Origin: Symsagittifera roscoffensis | Taxonomy: Eukaryota; Xenacoelomorpha; Acoela; Convolutidae | NCBI RefSeq assembly: GCF_963678635.1 | Contig: NC_087062.1 | Location: 16,355,789 to 16,419,788 of the forward strand | DNA: 64,000 nucleotides | Direction of reading: 5' to 3' | Shown: piece by piece, positions 40,811-52,650 of the stretch | How positions within the stretch are numbered: position 1 is the stretch's first letter | Layout of the letters: every line of letters starts with the position of its first letter | Notes under the pieces: generated by a model | Database searches by the model: none | The model's input: only the letters and a program-made list of their open reading frames with translations | Told to the model about the DNA's origin: nothing | Translations under genes and position numbers: made by a program

Positions 40811-41777
40811 GGCCACGTAATGTTGTAGTTTTAGTTACTTTCACGTAATCACTATGAGGTCCTTACGCAGAAAAAAATTTCATGTAACACCATTCATAAT
40901 TTTCATGTTACTGAATTTAGTTGCTGGTGAGAAGCTAGCAGTGATTTTTGAGAGTTTTGACTGCTCTTGGAATTCGATTTTTTAAAATGTAAGTTAGTTG
41001 AGAAACACTTCTTCGAACGATTCTAGAACATGTTCACGTAATCAAACGAGGGCAGTCATCACGCATTGTTGTGTTCAACCAGCTTATGTTGAACAAACAA
41101 GCAAACCAATGGCAATTCAGTCAAGGATCGCTACTCACTGGGGGTTAGGAAATTAGACGGCTGCAATAAAACGGAATTTAGACGTATGTATATTTTTTGC
41201 AAAACTAGTATTTTACTCGGAAAGCAAAGGGCTAACAATTTTTTTTGCTTAAAACCAAACCTAACAAATACAAGAAGAGTATATAGTCCCATTGCATGTC
41301 AAAATTTTTGTTTTATTGATTTATAAAACCTTAATGCAAATATTATAAACTATTTTTGAAATGCATAAAGTATACAAATGCCTCATTTCAAAAATTGACT
41401 TGCAGTTAGCAAGCATGAACAAATGTTAATTGTAGTCAGTGAACAAATTTCAGACACAAGAAATACAATTACGTCTAATTTCTCATCATTGTAGTTTTAT
41501 TTTCATTTTTTCTGGTCGCATCTAATTTGCTTGTCTTCACATTTCCTAGTCCCCCTACTCAATGTATGCGCAGATAAAGTCGCAACTTTCGTCTCAACGG
41601 CCAAATTGACTACCAATTAAGTACAAGTGTGACAGAGGTCCCAAGAAAGTGACAGGGTCCCTGATGCAATTACAGTGCCTCAACATTTTTCAATTTTTTT
41701 TGCCTCTGTGATGTCATAATTAAAGCATGAAATAAACAAGCGCAACTGAGGCATGTTAATTACGTTTTGAGTTATGT
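40811..41777. other. No gene seen
   Basis: AT-rich sequence ending where the LTR-related repeat begins. No convincing ORF or RNA gene. Confidence 0.45.
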
Positions 41778-42177
41778 CTGGGGTGTATAACTCATAGAGT
41801 AATTTCGGATAGGGTACACCGTCTGCTCGTCACGCTATCTTATTTTCGGCCGGATAGATTCGTGCAACTTCTTAGTCTAATACCGATCCTAATCTTACTC
41901 TTATACTATCTAGTCTCAGGTTGTTTAACTAGTCTCTGCTAGGCTCAATAGATCTAGGGTATACTGGTTTATTGCGGCTGCTGAAGTGCTCGGGAGAGTC
42001 CAACTAATTTCTAAGTTAAATTCAAATCTCTCTGGTGCTGAAATTACAAGTAACTTCAGCACTTACAAATAAGTGGGTTGTTAGTTAGATGGATCATGAT
42101 TGGTTAATATTAAATACTTTACATTGGTAAAACATTTAATTTATCCAATCATAAAATATAGTTTAGATCAGGTTCCA
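41778..42177 (-). repeat. 400-bp LTR terminal fragment (minus orientation)
   Basis: Appears identical to 43776-44175 and is related, inverted, to the start of the LTR at 49141. It ends ...GGTTCCA, the complement of the LTR's 5' end TGGAACC. The tandem arrangement with 43776-44175 at exactly 1,998 bp offset suggests a duplication or a hybrid LTR array. Confidence 0.7.
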
Positions 42178-44175
42178 CCCATCCGGGTTTTACAGAATTT
42201 TTTAGAACAGTTCTTCTGTAGTTCAAGGATGGATGATGGACGTTGGTATTTGGCGAACATCATTTTTCTTTTGTTTCCTTTTTGTTAAGGAAGTTCCAGG
42301 GATCTGGAATTGAGGACACAAGACGTTGTGTTCTTCTTGTGACAACGACTGAGTCTCTGCAACAGCATCAATTCTGGTTTCAGAATGGTTGGCTATGTCA
42401 GGTTTTTCTGTTCTTCGGAGAGAACTTCTTTTGTGTTTGATCTAGCTCGGGAATGGCGTGGAGATTGTGCGTGGAGGGGATGCCTGGTTACTCGGATCTG
42501 TACGTATACTTGAACATCGAGGTGGTCATTGGTCTAGTTCAATGAAGTCCTTTTCTGCGAAGTCAAGTCGTACTCTAAATCCTTTGAGTTGTGATTGTGA
42601 GCGGCATATCGATTGTAGTTGGTCATTCTCTCTCGAGTGTAGTGAGGTCGTCTTGTCTTTTGATGTTCGTCCTTGGTGTTGTATTCTGATCTATATATTG
42701 CATCATGTAATTTTACATTTTATAAATCTTTTATTAGTTTAATATATTTTTTAATAATGATTTTAGTTAGTTGTTTTCACAAAAGCTTTTTGTTTTAGTT
42801 CGGTTATTTTGAAGAGTTACTCACCCTTGAGTAGCTCTTATTAAAAATAAAGGTGTGGTCACAAAGCGTGGATGTAGCGCGGTGGGTTAGGCCGGCTATA
42901 GAGCATGCTCAGGACGTCCTTTCCTGGTGGGTTAGGCCAGGTGTGGGAGTATGATTTCATGCGGTTTTTATGAGGAGTCCTGTTATGTGACAACATTTTA
43001 TGTTGGGTTTGTTGTGGTTTTACTTATGTCTTGTTGGTTATGTACTTTGTTCAAAAAGCAAATTGTTTGTGGTATGGGTTTGTCTTTCGACTTTTTTGTG
43101 TTTTATTATTTCTTTCTAAGACTTTGTAATAGTCTTCAAAAGAATAAATTATCCAGTTTTAAACTGGGTTAGTCCGGTTTGGGTACCGTTGGTTTCCTTT
43201 TCTTAGTCATGCTGTTATTTTTTAGGTGATGAAGCTGGAACAACAGGATGATTTATGATTACTAACCATTTATTGTCATGCTACTAATTTTTATTTTTAT
43301 TTTCCAATAAATATTCTTCAAACATGTTTTGTATAATACTGCAGAATTTTAGGAAAACGATCTTAGATCTTTTTATCAATCGTTATTGTATAATATTAAT
43401 TTGTTTAGCGCCTGAAATGATTTTGAAGATTTACTTCAAGGTTTTATGTTTGCAAATGGAAATCTAAATTCATTGCAAGTAGTATTCGAAATATAAAAGT
43501 TTGTTCTGGCTTTTGCCGAACTATCATATAACTATACGGCAAGTTTCTACTTTGTCGTATGTCGTCTTTGGTTCGATGTCTTCTTCCAATTCCGGGTAGT
43601 TCTATTATGGTTCGGAATATTGGCTCTGATCTATTGAGTCGGAGAGACATTTCAATTAAATTATTGTCGTATAACATTTTGTAAATGTTTTTGTCTAATT
43701 TCTAATCTAATTTTGGTTAATTCTAATCTAGTAAGGTCTTGTTCGAGACTTATGGTCGCACCAGATGAGTTAGGACTGGGGTGTATAACTCATAGAGTAA
43801 TTTCGGATAGGGTACACCGTCTGCTCGTCACGCTATCTTATTTTCGGCCGGATAGATTCGTGCAACTTCTTAGTCTAATACCGATCCTAATCTTACTCTT
43901 ATACTATCTAGTCTCAGGTTGTTTAACTAGTCTCTGCTAGGCTCAATAGATCTAGGGTATACTGGTTTATTGCGGCTGCTGAAGTGCTCGGGAGAGTCCA
44001 ACTAATTTCTAAGTTAAATTCAAATCTCTCTGGTGCTGAAATTACAAGTAACTTCAGCACTTACAAATAAGTGGGTTGTTAGTTAGATGGATCATGATTG
44101 GTTAATATTAAATACTTTACATTGGTAAAACATTTAATTTATCCAATCATAAAATATAGTTTAGATCAGGTTCCA
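42178..44175 (-). repeat. Minus-strand LTR, possibly solo
   Basis: The right 955 bp (about 43220-44175) is the inverted counterpart of 49141 to about 50030. Further left it contains, inverted, the 28815-type unit (42840-43215) with the tRNA-like block (42863-42950). It ends GGTTCCA at 44175 next to unrelated sequence. No gag or pol adjoins, so it is likely a solo LTR. The left limit (LTR 3' end) is uncertain. Compared with the plus copy it has an extra segment of about 60 bp carrying ATGATTGG...CCAATCAT ends. Confidence 0.55.
42863..42950 (+). repeat. tRNA-like / SINE-like block
   Basis: Reads AAGCGTGGATGTAGCGCGGT + GGGTTAGGCC...GAGCATGCTC, same family as the inverted block at 29223-29312. 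The GTAGCGCGGTGGGTTAG part resembles a tRNA D-arm with its A-box. The 3' part has only a poor B-box. Confidence 0.35.
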
Positions 44176-45677
44176 GTTTGATAACGTTTGAAAACGATCG
44201 AGCGGCGTCGTCTATAAGTAAACTTAACTGATATATTAGCTTAGATTTAGCATATTTGGGACCCCTTTGTCACACTTGGTTTTCACCGGAAGATTTTATT
44301 AGACTTGCACCTTCAATTATAATCGAAGGAGGATTTGAAGCGAACTTGGAGCAACCGCTTTTTGGGAAAAACTTGTTTTTTTTATTGTCAACCAATCTTT
44401 TGTCACTATTGCTTAGAGAACTTGTCAGCAATTTCTTGCATTTCCTTGAGTTATTGTTTTGCATGATCATTTTGAAGGATTTCTTGCAAGAAAATTGAGT
44501 TTTGGTAAAATTATTGTTGGATCGGTGATCCTAATACACTTCCGATAAAATAAGAACTGAACGTAGAATGTATTACCTTGGGACTTGCATGCAGTATAGT
44601 AAGGCTAATAGTAACCTGAGCGTAAGATTGATTCGTCATTAAGTTAACTAGTACAGCAAATCAAGGTTTGAGCTCAAAATAGTTCAAGTTTCCAAGATAT
44701 CGTCCCTCCCGTGCAAGAAATTTAAAATTGACAAAATCCTGAACCTCCCCCCCCCCCCCCCCCCCAAAAAAAAAGCGGACCTAAGGAAGCTAAAATTATG
44801 AAAATCAGAGGAGCGATACTAGAGATGATTTGACCCGGGCATACGAAAACGGGACCCCTTAGACCCTTGGGGGCAAGTGATCAAGGGCCCCGGAAGTGTA
44901 AATGACCCCATCAGAACTCAGAAACTAGCGGCAGTATTGGGCTCAAATCTTAGTATTTTGTAGGCCTAGTTGAGGGAAGCTTAAGTTTGGAACCCCAGAC
45001 CCCTAGAACCCCCACATCCGGTTTTATGCCCTGAGTTAGCAGACCCACCCCTAACTTCCGGAAGTCGTTTCTCGGACTCCAATGAACGCAGTGAGCTAAA
45101 ACTTGGAGGGATGATTGGTAGTGGCAAGATACAACTTGTGTTATAATTTGAAACATTTCAAACTTGTGGATTGGAAGCAATTAGCACTTGAAAAATACAC
45201 CTTTAGATCGGAAATAGGCAAATTACGCAAAATAATTTACTTTTATTGCGTCAACGACATAATATACGAACCCCGAAAAAAAAACCATGTGAGTGAAAAC
45301 CCTCTGGCAACTCCTTCCGGTGTTAATAGCCTTTTTCCGAAAAAAAGTGACCTCAGAAATGGGATAACTTGTGAAGTATTAATGGAATATGGATGGAACT
45401 TGTATATTGGGAACTAGAGCAGAAGAACATAGTCATAGAGCTTGTACATTGCAACTTTGAAGTAGTAGTTTTAATTCGAAGTGGACTTGGTAAAAATTGG
45501 GTTCAGTTCAGCTTGGCAAACGATCTATTATTAGCAAGTCAACTAGTCTAAAGAAAAGTAGTCAGAGGAAATTGTTAGTAATAGGACCGCAGAGAAACTG
45601 AGTCTCCTAAATAGTATGAACGGACGTGGAATTTATTTGGATTTCCGGGGGTGAATTTTTGGTTTATTTCGACCCGT
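44176..45677. other. Unassigned sequence with poly-C/poly-A run
   Basis: Contains a C18 run followed by A9 around 44748-44774, then a relatively GC-rich part (44775-45110) with many GACCCC/CCCC motifs. No domain recognised in any frame; the 100-codon frame at 45115 is unconvincing. Confidence 0.35.
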
Positions 45678-47375
45678 AATAGACGAACTACGTTTCTCTG
45701 ATAGCTAGAAGACCGGGATTGGAATACAATACAGATAGAAGTTTTAGATGCTTGAAATGAGTTAGCTACCCATGAAAACGGCCTTCCCCCGCCCTTGGGA
45801 GGTCGGAACGTTAACGGGATTAATAAAATAAAGTCCTTGGGAGGGTCACTGAGTAAACATAGCATGGCATGGAGGCTGAGTTGAACTCGAGGGCTGAAGT
45901 CACTGATGTCAGGAATTAAATGATTAGAATTGTATGAATTTTTTTTGCTTGGTCAAATTGTGACACCTACTGCATACCGGGTATCTAATAAGCGTGTTAG
46001 GATTGATAAGAGAAACCGAATTTGGCACGTGGCACAGTTGACAGGAGGAGAGATATAGTCTTAAAACATGTGCGGATGGGTGATTTAAGCGGATGCCAGG
46101 ACTGATGGGGAATGGCGTGACTTAACTAGAGCTAAGTGTAAAGAAAGATAAGGAATTGGAGGGTACCGGAGAGCCTGTAAGAATCAGAACAGTTGTTAGC
46201 TACTATTAAGAGTAGTTGGTTCTCAGTTAGAGAAAAGAGCAATTGATACTGAGAGAGAGTATTGTTGGTTCTCAGTTAAATAAGGAGAACAATCATTGCT
46301 AGTTAGTCAAGTAGTTGGTCCTCCGAGCAAAAGAACAGTTATCGCAGAAACAGTAGTTAATTGGTAGAGAGAAAGAGAGAGAGAGAGAGAGAAAAAAAAA
46401 CAGTTAACAATTATAGCAGAAACAGGAGTTAGTTGGTAGAGAGAGAGAGAGAGAGAGAGAGAGAACAATTTAGTGTTAGTGGAGTTAGTTGGAAATTAAT
46501 TGCAATTAGGCAATTGTGCTGATAAATCGCGGACCCTTTCCATTTGATTTGATTAATAGATTACTTTCGGGCCACTCAGAGCCTTCTGTAATTAGACGTT
46601 TTTTCATCTGAATTAAATAACTATTGGAAATTTCTGCGACTGTATCGAGTAGACAAGACAGCCTGAAGAGCAGTACACGATTAGGGGGCAAGCAACATAA
46701 TACAATGCAGAATAGTTGCCACCAACGTAACCCTTTCGGGATTGTAGATAATACTGAATCTCGGTCGCCCCGCTGAATTCACTACCCAAGGAACCATATT
46801 TCGGTGTCGCTAAGAAAGAGAAAACGAACCTAGATAAGCAATCCCCTAAATCTACAGCAATCAATTTATGAAACAATCTCAATTCAACTATTTGGTAAAT
46901 AACTGTTAATTTTGAGCTTGTAGTTACATCAAACTGCGACTTAAAAATTTAGTTTGTCCAATCCGGAATCTTTTCAAGGCTTGCAAGTTGACACTATTCT
47001 CACGATTCTTATAGCATCACAAAAGAGCGACAAAAATGCTTAAGACTCGAATTCAAAATGAACTTATAAACCATGTTTTGACTATTTCACGAAGAAGAGA
47101 CGCATGTGCTAGTCGTGCATTGACGAAAAGATTTTGAAAAATTAGAACAAAAATTTGAATTAAGATTTTCACTCAAATTTGGTCAAGAATTTCTACTTAA
47201 TGGAAATTTCTGGGGCTCAACAAAATTAAGCCTCCCAGAAGTCGCTCGGTAACAAGACTGTAGTCTAGAAATAAGTAATTTCTTAGTCCTTCGTTGATGC
47301 CATTAGCTTCTGAGTCGACCCTACTCGCTCTGTATCATTGATTGACAATTCAAGATTGATTTAATTTCTACCAAA
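45678..47375 (+). repeat. Segmental tandem duplication, copy 1
   Basis: Near-identical to 47612-49140, except that about 160 bp here (about 45866-46030) is absent from copy 2, between short repeats ending GGCA. Contains (GA)n microsatellites (46372-46392, 46438-46465). Minus-strand open frames of 89-96 codons inside are shared by both copies only because the DNA is. No known domain. Confidence 0.85.
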
Positions 47376-47611
47376 GTTGACGGTACACAATTTCTGCTCC
47401 GAATGATCCCCGAAAGTGGGTAGGCTCATTTGGAAAAAAAAGAACCCAGAAATTCACTGTTTCCGTTGAGCACGTAAGTAGAAATGAAATGTCTACTTAC
47501 GGCAGTTGCTTTTTGGACCAAAAATTGAGTACGGTCACATTTAGTAGAAACCGTTTCGATCTAAAAATGTCAATCAACTCAGAGGATTCTGGCACCAAAA
47601 AAGAACAAAAA
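47376..47611. other. Spacer between the duplicated segments
   Basis: Starts GTTGACGGTACACA; not repeated elsewhere in the window. It probably represents the original continuation of the target sequence, because copy 2 is interrupted at the equivalent point by the LTR at 49141. Confidence 0.5.
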
Positions 47612-49140
47612 AATAGACGAACTACGTTTCTCTGATAGCTAGAAGACCGGGATTGGAATACAATACAGATAGAAGTTTTAGATGCTTTAAATGAGTTAGC
47701 TATCCATGAAAACGGCCTTCCCCCGCCCTTGGGAGGTTGGAACGTTAACGGGATTAATAAAATAAAGTCCTTGGGAGGGTCACTGAGTAAACATAGCACG
47801 GCACAGTTGACAGGAGGAGAGATATAGTCTTAAAACATGTGCGGATGGGTGATTTAAGCGGATGCCAGGACTGATGGGGAATGGCGTGACTTAACTAAAG
47901 CTAAGTGTAAAGAAAGATAAGGAATTGGAGGGTACCGGAGAGCCTGTAAGAATCAGAACAGTTGTTAGCTACTATTAAGAGTAGTTGGTTCTCAGTTAGA
48001 GAAAAGAGCAATTGAAACTGAGAGAGAGTATTGTTGGTTCTCAGTTAATTAAGGTGAACAATCATTGCTAGTTAGTCAAGTAGTTGGTCCTCTGAGTGAA
48101 AGAACAGTTAGTGCAGAAACAGTAGATAATTGGTAGAGAGAAAGAGAGAGAGAGAGAGAGAAAACAGTTAACAATTATAGCAGAAAAAGGAGATAGTTGG
48201 TAGAGAGAGAGAGAGAACAATTTAGTGTTAGTGGAGTTAGTTGGAAATTAATTGCAATTAGGCAATTGTGCTGATAAATCGCGGACCCTATCCATTTGGT
48301 TTGATTAATAGATTATTTTCTGGCCACTCAGAGCCTTCTGTAATTAGACGTTTTTTCATCTGAATTAAATAACTATTGGAAGTTTCTGCGATTGTATCGA
48401 GTAGACAAGACAGCCTGAAGAGCAGTACACGATTAGGGGGCAAGCAACATAATACAATGCAGAATAGTTGCCACCAACGTAACCCTTTCGGGATTGTAGA
48501 TAATACTGAATCTCGGTCGCCCCGCTGAATTCACTACCCAAGGAACCATATTTCGGTGTCGCTAAGAAAGAGAAAACGAACCTAGATAAGCAATCCCCTA
48601 AATCTACAGCAATCAATTTATGAAACAATCTCAATTCAACTATTTGGTAAATAACTGTTAATTTTGAGCTTGTAGTTACATCAAACTGCGACTTAAAAAT
48701 TTAGTTTGTCCAATCCGGAATCTTTTCAAGGCTTGCAAGTTGACACTATTCTCACGATTCTTATAGCATCACAAAAGAGCGACAAAAATGCTTAAGACTC
48801 AAATTCAAAATGAACTTATAAACCGTGTTTTCACTATTTCACGAAGAAGAGACGCATGTGCTAGTCGTGCATTGACGAAAAGATTTTGAAAAAATAGAAC
48901 AAAAATTTGAATTAAGATTTTCACTCAAATTTGGTCAAGAATGTCTACTTAATGGAAATTTCTGGGGCTCAACTTAATTTCTGGTTAAAATTAAGCCTCC
49001 CAGAAGTCGCTCGGCAACAAGACTGTAGTCTAGAAATAAGTAATTTCTTAGTCCTTCTTTGATGCCATTAGCTTCTGAGTCGACCCTACTTGCTCTGTAT
49101 CATTGATTGACAATTCAAGATTGATTTAATTTCTACCAAA
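47612..49140 (+). repeat. Segmental tandem duplication, copy 2
   Basis: Direct copy of 45678-47375 with the 160-bp deletion, shorter (GA)n runs and scattered substitutions. It ends TTCTACCAAA exactly where the LTR TGGAACC begins, so the retroelement inserted into or at the border of this copy. Confidence 0.85.
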
Positions 49141-50726
49141 TGGAACCTGATCTAAACTACATTTTATATTTGGATCTAACTAACAACCCACTTATTTGTA
49201 AGTGCTGAAATTACTTGTAATTTCAGCACCAGAGAGATTTGAATTTAACTTAGAAATTAGTTGCCTCTCCAAGAGAACTTCAGCAGCCGTAATAAACCAG
49301 TATACGCTAGATCTATTGAGCCTAGCAGAGACTAGTTAAACACCCTGAGACTAGTAAGTATAAGAGTAAGATTAGGATCGGTATTAGACTAAGAAGTTGC
49401 ACGAATCTATCCGGCCGAAAATAAGATAGCGTGACGAGCAGACGGTGTACCCCATCCGAAATTACTCTATGAGTTAACCACATCGGTCCTAACTCATCTG
49501 GTGCGACCATAAGTCTCGAATAAGACCTTAATAGCTTAGAACTAACCAAAAATAGATTAGAATTTAGACAAAACATTTTCAAAATAATATACGATAATAA
49601 CTTAATCGAAACGTCTCTACGACTCAATAGTTCAGAGCCGATATTCCGAACGATAATAGAACTACCCGGAATTGGAAGAAGACCTCGGACAAGAGACGAC
49701 ATACGACAAAGTAGAAACTTACCATTTAGTTTTATGGTTTTACGGCAAAAGCCAACACAAACTTTTGTATTTAGAATCTTATTAGCAATGAATTTAGATT
49801 TTCATTTGCAAACATAAAATTTTGAAGTAAACCTTCATGATCATTTCAGGCGCCAAACGAAATTATTAATGTACAATAACAATTGATAAAAAGATCTCAG
49901 ATCGTTTTCTTAATTTCTGCAGTGTTATATAAAACATATTTAAAAAATATTTATTGAAAGTAAAAATAAAAATAAAAAAAAATTCATAAATCATCATGTT
50001 GTCCCAGCTTCATCACCTAAACATAACAGCAATCATAAGCTCACTAATATCATTAAAGAACTAAATCTTTTCATCCAATAAATTTCAATCATTTTAAACT
50101 TAAATTCACTTAATTTTTTAAAATCAGATCATCAAGGCTTATCCTTGGATCTTAATAAATTTCCTATCTCAATAAATTTAAAACCTGATCATCAAGGCCT
50201 ATCCTTGGATCAACAGAACAATTTTGTTCTCCCCCACCCACTTAGCAAGTGTCTAACGACCTCAAACGTCGATTCACTATCCAAACCTTCCAAAAGACCT
50301 AGGACTAATAGAAATTTTTAAATAAAACTAACCATTTAAATTAAGATAAACAGTGAAGAACTTCGGTTATTCATCCTTCACTTGAACCCTCCTCTTACCA
50401 GACCCAGGATAGATCTTAGACTTAGTAAGTTTTAAATAGTATCTAACGAACTACTTGCGTTCTAATTATACCTGAACCTTGTGGATCGATTTACTATTCT
50501 CCAACCCTTGAACACAATCACTACCCCTAAGTAAGATTAAGTAAGTTAACACCTTAGCTTAGACTAGCCACGAGAAAGTAAAAAATCATTCTCCGGAACC
50601 GGTATACTTTTCTCTCCAACCCAGAACAAAAAGACCCAGGTTAAGCTAACCAAAAAATCGTAAGGACTAACAGTCTAAGGAAATAGAAATAACTAACAAC
50701 TTCTTGCATCCTAAATCCTAAACCTT
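49141..50726 (+). repeat. 5' LTR and leader (copy A)
   Basis: Starts TGGAACCTGATC at the edge of the duplicated segment. The first 890 bp or so match the minus-strand LTR at 43220-44175. Two copies of a 27-base hairpin-forming motif (ATCAAGGC...ATCCTTGGATC) lie at 50125-50151 and 50185-50211, with AATAAA hexamers at 50154 and 50171 that could be polyadenylation signals. I could not identify a primer-binding site, so the LTR/leader border between about 50030 and 50720 is unresolved. Confidence 0.65.
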
Positions 50727-51119
50727 ATGTCATTCAAAAATTTAGGAAATAAACAAACAATCGTTTTACACAACTGTGAAACAGATAACAAAAAATACGA
50801 TCTTGTAATCACACCTCATACACAAACAGTTGGATACATTAGAACAAAACGACAAACAATAAAAAGAAAAATTATAAACAAACAAAGACAAATCACACGA
50901 AAAAGATTTTCAAAAAATAGAAACGCATTTTCTGAATCAGAAGCCAGCATTTTAGATGAACTCTACAAATTAAAAGAATCAATTGATAAAAATTGTCCCA
51001 TCCACGATCAATTATATTTTTCCGACTCAGAAACAACTTCAAATTCATCAAAAAGTGGAAAAAGAAGAATAAAAAAGCAATACAAACACAAACCAGTACA
51101 CTTGTATAATTGGAATTAA
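50727..51119 (+). CDS. Small, highly basic ORF ahead of gag
   Basis: 130 codons from ATG (MSFKNLGNKQ) to TAA. Very rich in Lys/Arg, with runs such as 'KRQTIKRKIINKQRQ' and a C-terminal GKRRIKKQYKHK; a middle acidic patch contains SDSETTSNSSKS. It lies in a different frame from the next ORF, 31 bases downstream. It may be the N-terminal (matrix-like, membrane- or RNA-binding) part of Gag separated by a frameshift, or a separate accessory RNA-binding protein. No family match recognised, and copy B lacks this region so conservation cannot be judged. Confidence 0.5.
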   Translation: MSFKNLGNKQTIVLHNCETDNKKYDLVITPHTQTVGYIRTKRQTIKRKIINKQRQITRKRFSKNRNAFSESEASILDELYKLKESIDKNCPIHDQLYFSDSETTSNSSKSGKRRIKKQYKHKPVHLYNWN

Positions 51120-51150
51120 CCAATTAGACACATCGATAGTTATATATTAA

Positions 51151-52275
51151 CAGTCATCAAACGAAAAAATAAGCCACACTCAAAGTGACGATAGTCCAGA
51201 TGACGAAGCAGTTTACCCCTTTCTTATAGATTCACCCGATGATAGAGGACAACATGATTTTTGCAAGAACTTACTCGGAAATTTGTTTGAACCCGGAATC
51301 AGTCCATGCAAAGCAAAATTCCCAGATGTAAAAATCAAAAGACAAATTATTGAACATTATATGAAAGACATATGTAATCTAACACAACAATATGGAATCT
51401 ACACCATAGAATTCAGCACACCCAATACAGCCCATCGCAAATATGTAATTCAAACAGACGATATTAAATTAGAATTTTCAAAAGTATTCCTAGAATATAT
51501 CAAAAGCATACAATATCATTATTCACAAAGAGCAAACTCCATATTCACAAACGAAGTTTTTGCAATAATATATACTTATATATCTATATTAGAAAAAACA
51601 GAATTTCAAAGTATCTCACCAACTGAAACATCCAAACATACAAAAGTACGAAATGAAATTGCATTATTTTCAACATTTTTACATATAATTAAAGAAAATT
51701 TCACTAAAGATGATGTTTCACGACACACCAAACATGACTTACAAAAGATTTTAGCATGGTTTATAATAGATTATTTCACCCACAATTTAGATTTAATTTC
51801 ACAAGCAAGAAAAAATTTCAGACCTCAAAATACAAATGACGACACTGCCCTTTCAGAACAATCAGACAATGTTTGGGACCCTGAATGGTCTCTTTCTACA
51901 ATTATAAATATCCCACAAGCTATCTCAAGTCAAGCAATAAGTACAATATCATATCATAGAGATTATGTAAAAGTAATACCATTAACCATTGATGCAACAC
52001 CATTAAACTATAATACATTTTTACCTGATACGCGAAACCTTAATGGAACTAGAAATCTTACACAACAAGATATTCAAACACCATCACACTTCATAAATGA
52101 AGAAAACGTCCAAACAACAACAACTACACAACAAATTATTTCACCAATATACCCAAATTTGACAACACCAAGAAATACAAATACTTCATTGGCACGAGTA
52201 ACCTTACAATCAACCGTTAAACCTTCGGTTGCTCCAAAATATTCAATATGGATTATCAAACGTATAAACCAATGA
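51151..52275 (+). CDS. Gag N-terminal region (unrecognised helical domain)
   Basis: Open from 51151 to TGA at 52273, about 375 codons, without an obvious ATG near its start, which suggests it continues from an upstream exon or frame. Begins with an acidic Ser/Asp patch, then a helix-rich domain ('IKRQIIEHYMKDICNL', 'VFLEYIKSIQYHYS', 'LFSTFLHIIKENF'), then a Thr/Gln/Pro-rich tail. The frame is the same as that of gag-pol at 52651 but is separated by stops and shifts in 52276-52560. Position and composition fit a matrix-like part of Gag. No matrix family is recognised by sequence. Confidence 0.5.
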   Translation, partial: QSSNEKISHTQSDDSPDDEAVYPFLIDSPDDRGQHDFCKNLLGNLFEPGISPCKAKFPDVKIKRQIIEHYMKDICNLTQQYGIYTIEFSTPNTAHRKYVIQTDDIKLEFSKVFLEYIKSIQYHYSQRANSIFTNEVFAIIYTYISILEKTEFQSISPTETSKHTKVRNEIALFSTFLHIIKENFTKDDVSRHTKHDLQKILAWFIIDYFTHNLDLISQARKNFRPQNTNDDTALSEQSDNVWDPEWSLSTIINIPQAISSQAISTISYHRDYVKVIPLTIDATPLNYNTFLPDTRNLNGTRNLTQQDIQTPSHFINEENVQTTTTTQQIISPIYPNLTTPRNTNTSLARVTLQSTVKPSVAPKYSIWIIKRINQ

Positions 52276-52650
52276 CAATACCGTCAAAAACACGAAAACC
52301 ATTCACAAGAAACACCTTTGCAGAACACAATTAAAATTATGCTCACCAACCAAAAACAAATCAACCTCCACGAAAAAAAAAACACAAAATTCAAAGCACT
52401 TATGTTCCCATTATTGGAATATCCCAAAAACATCGACCAATTCAGTAAATTTTCCAGAAAATCCACAACCTACACAGGATTATACTGAAAATTACCCATT
52501 TTTTCAACAAAATAAAAATAAAAACATACACCATATAACACAAACTATTTATCATCTGATGATGATGATTATCATCAACCAGATATTTTTGCACCATATA
52601 CTAAAGAATATTGCACACAGAGACCGCGACAATTTCAACCATCTCAAAAT
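52276..52650 (+). other. Broken Gag linker
   Basis: Coding-like Pro/Gln/Asn-rich readings in alternating frames, with at least two frameshifts and several stops, bridging the two Gag frames. From about 52543 the downstream gag-pol frame is open (SSDDDDYHQPD). Confidence 0.5.

Noticed and set aside
40243..40848. 201-codon open frame
   Set aside because: It follows the GCGGATTCCGC repeat cluster. The translation is repetitive and lacks domain signals, so the frame is a by-product of the repeat.
42458..42742. 94-codon ORF within the minus-strand LTR
   Set aside because: Antisense to the LTR, not seen in the related LTR at 49141, and no domain.
46613..46882. 89-codon minus-strand ORF conserved with 48365-48634
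   Set aside because: Conservation simply reflects the recent DNA duplication. No domain, and the surrounding non-coding sequence is equally conserved.
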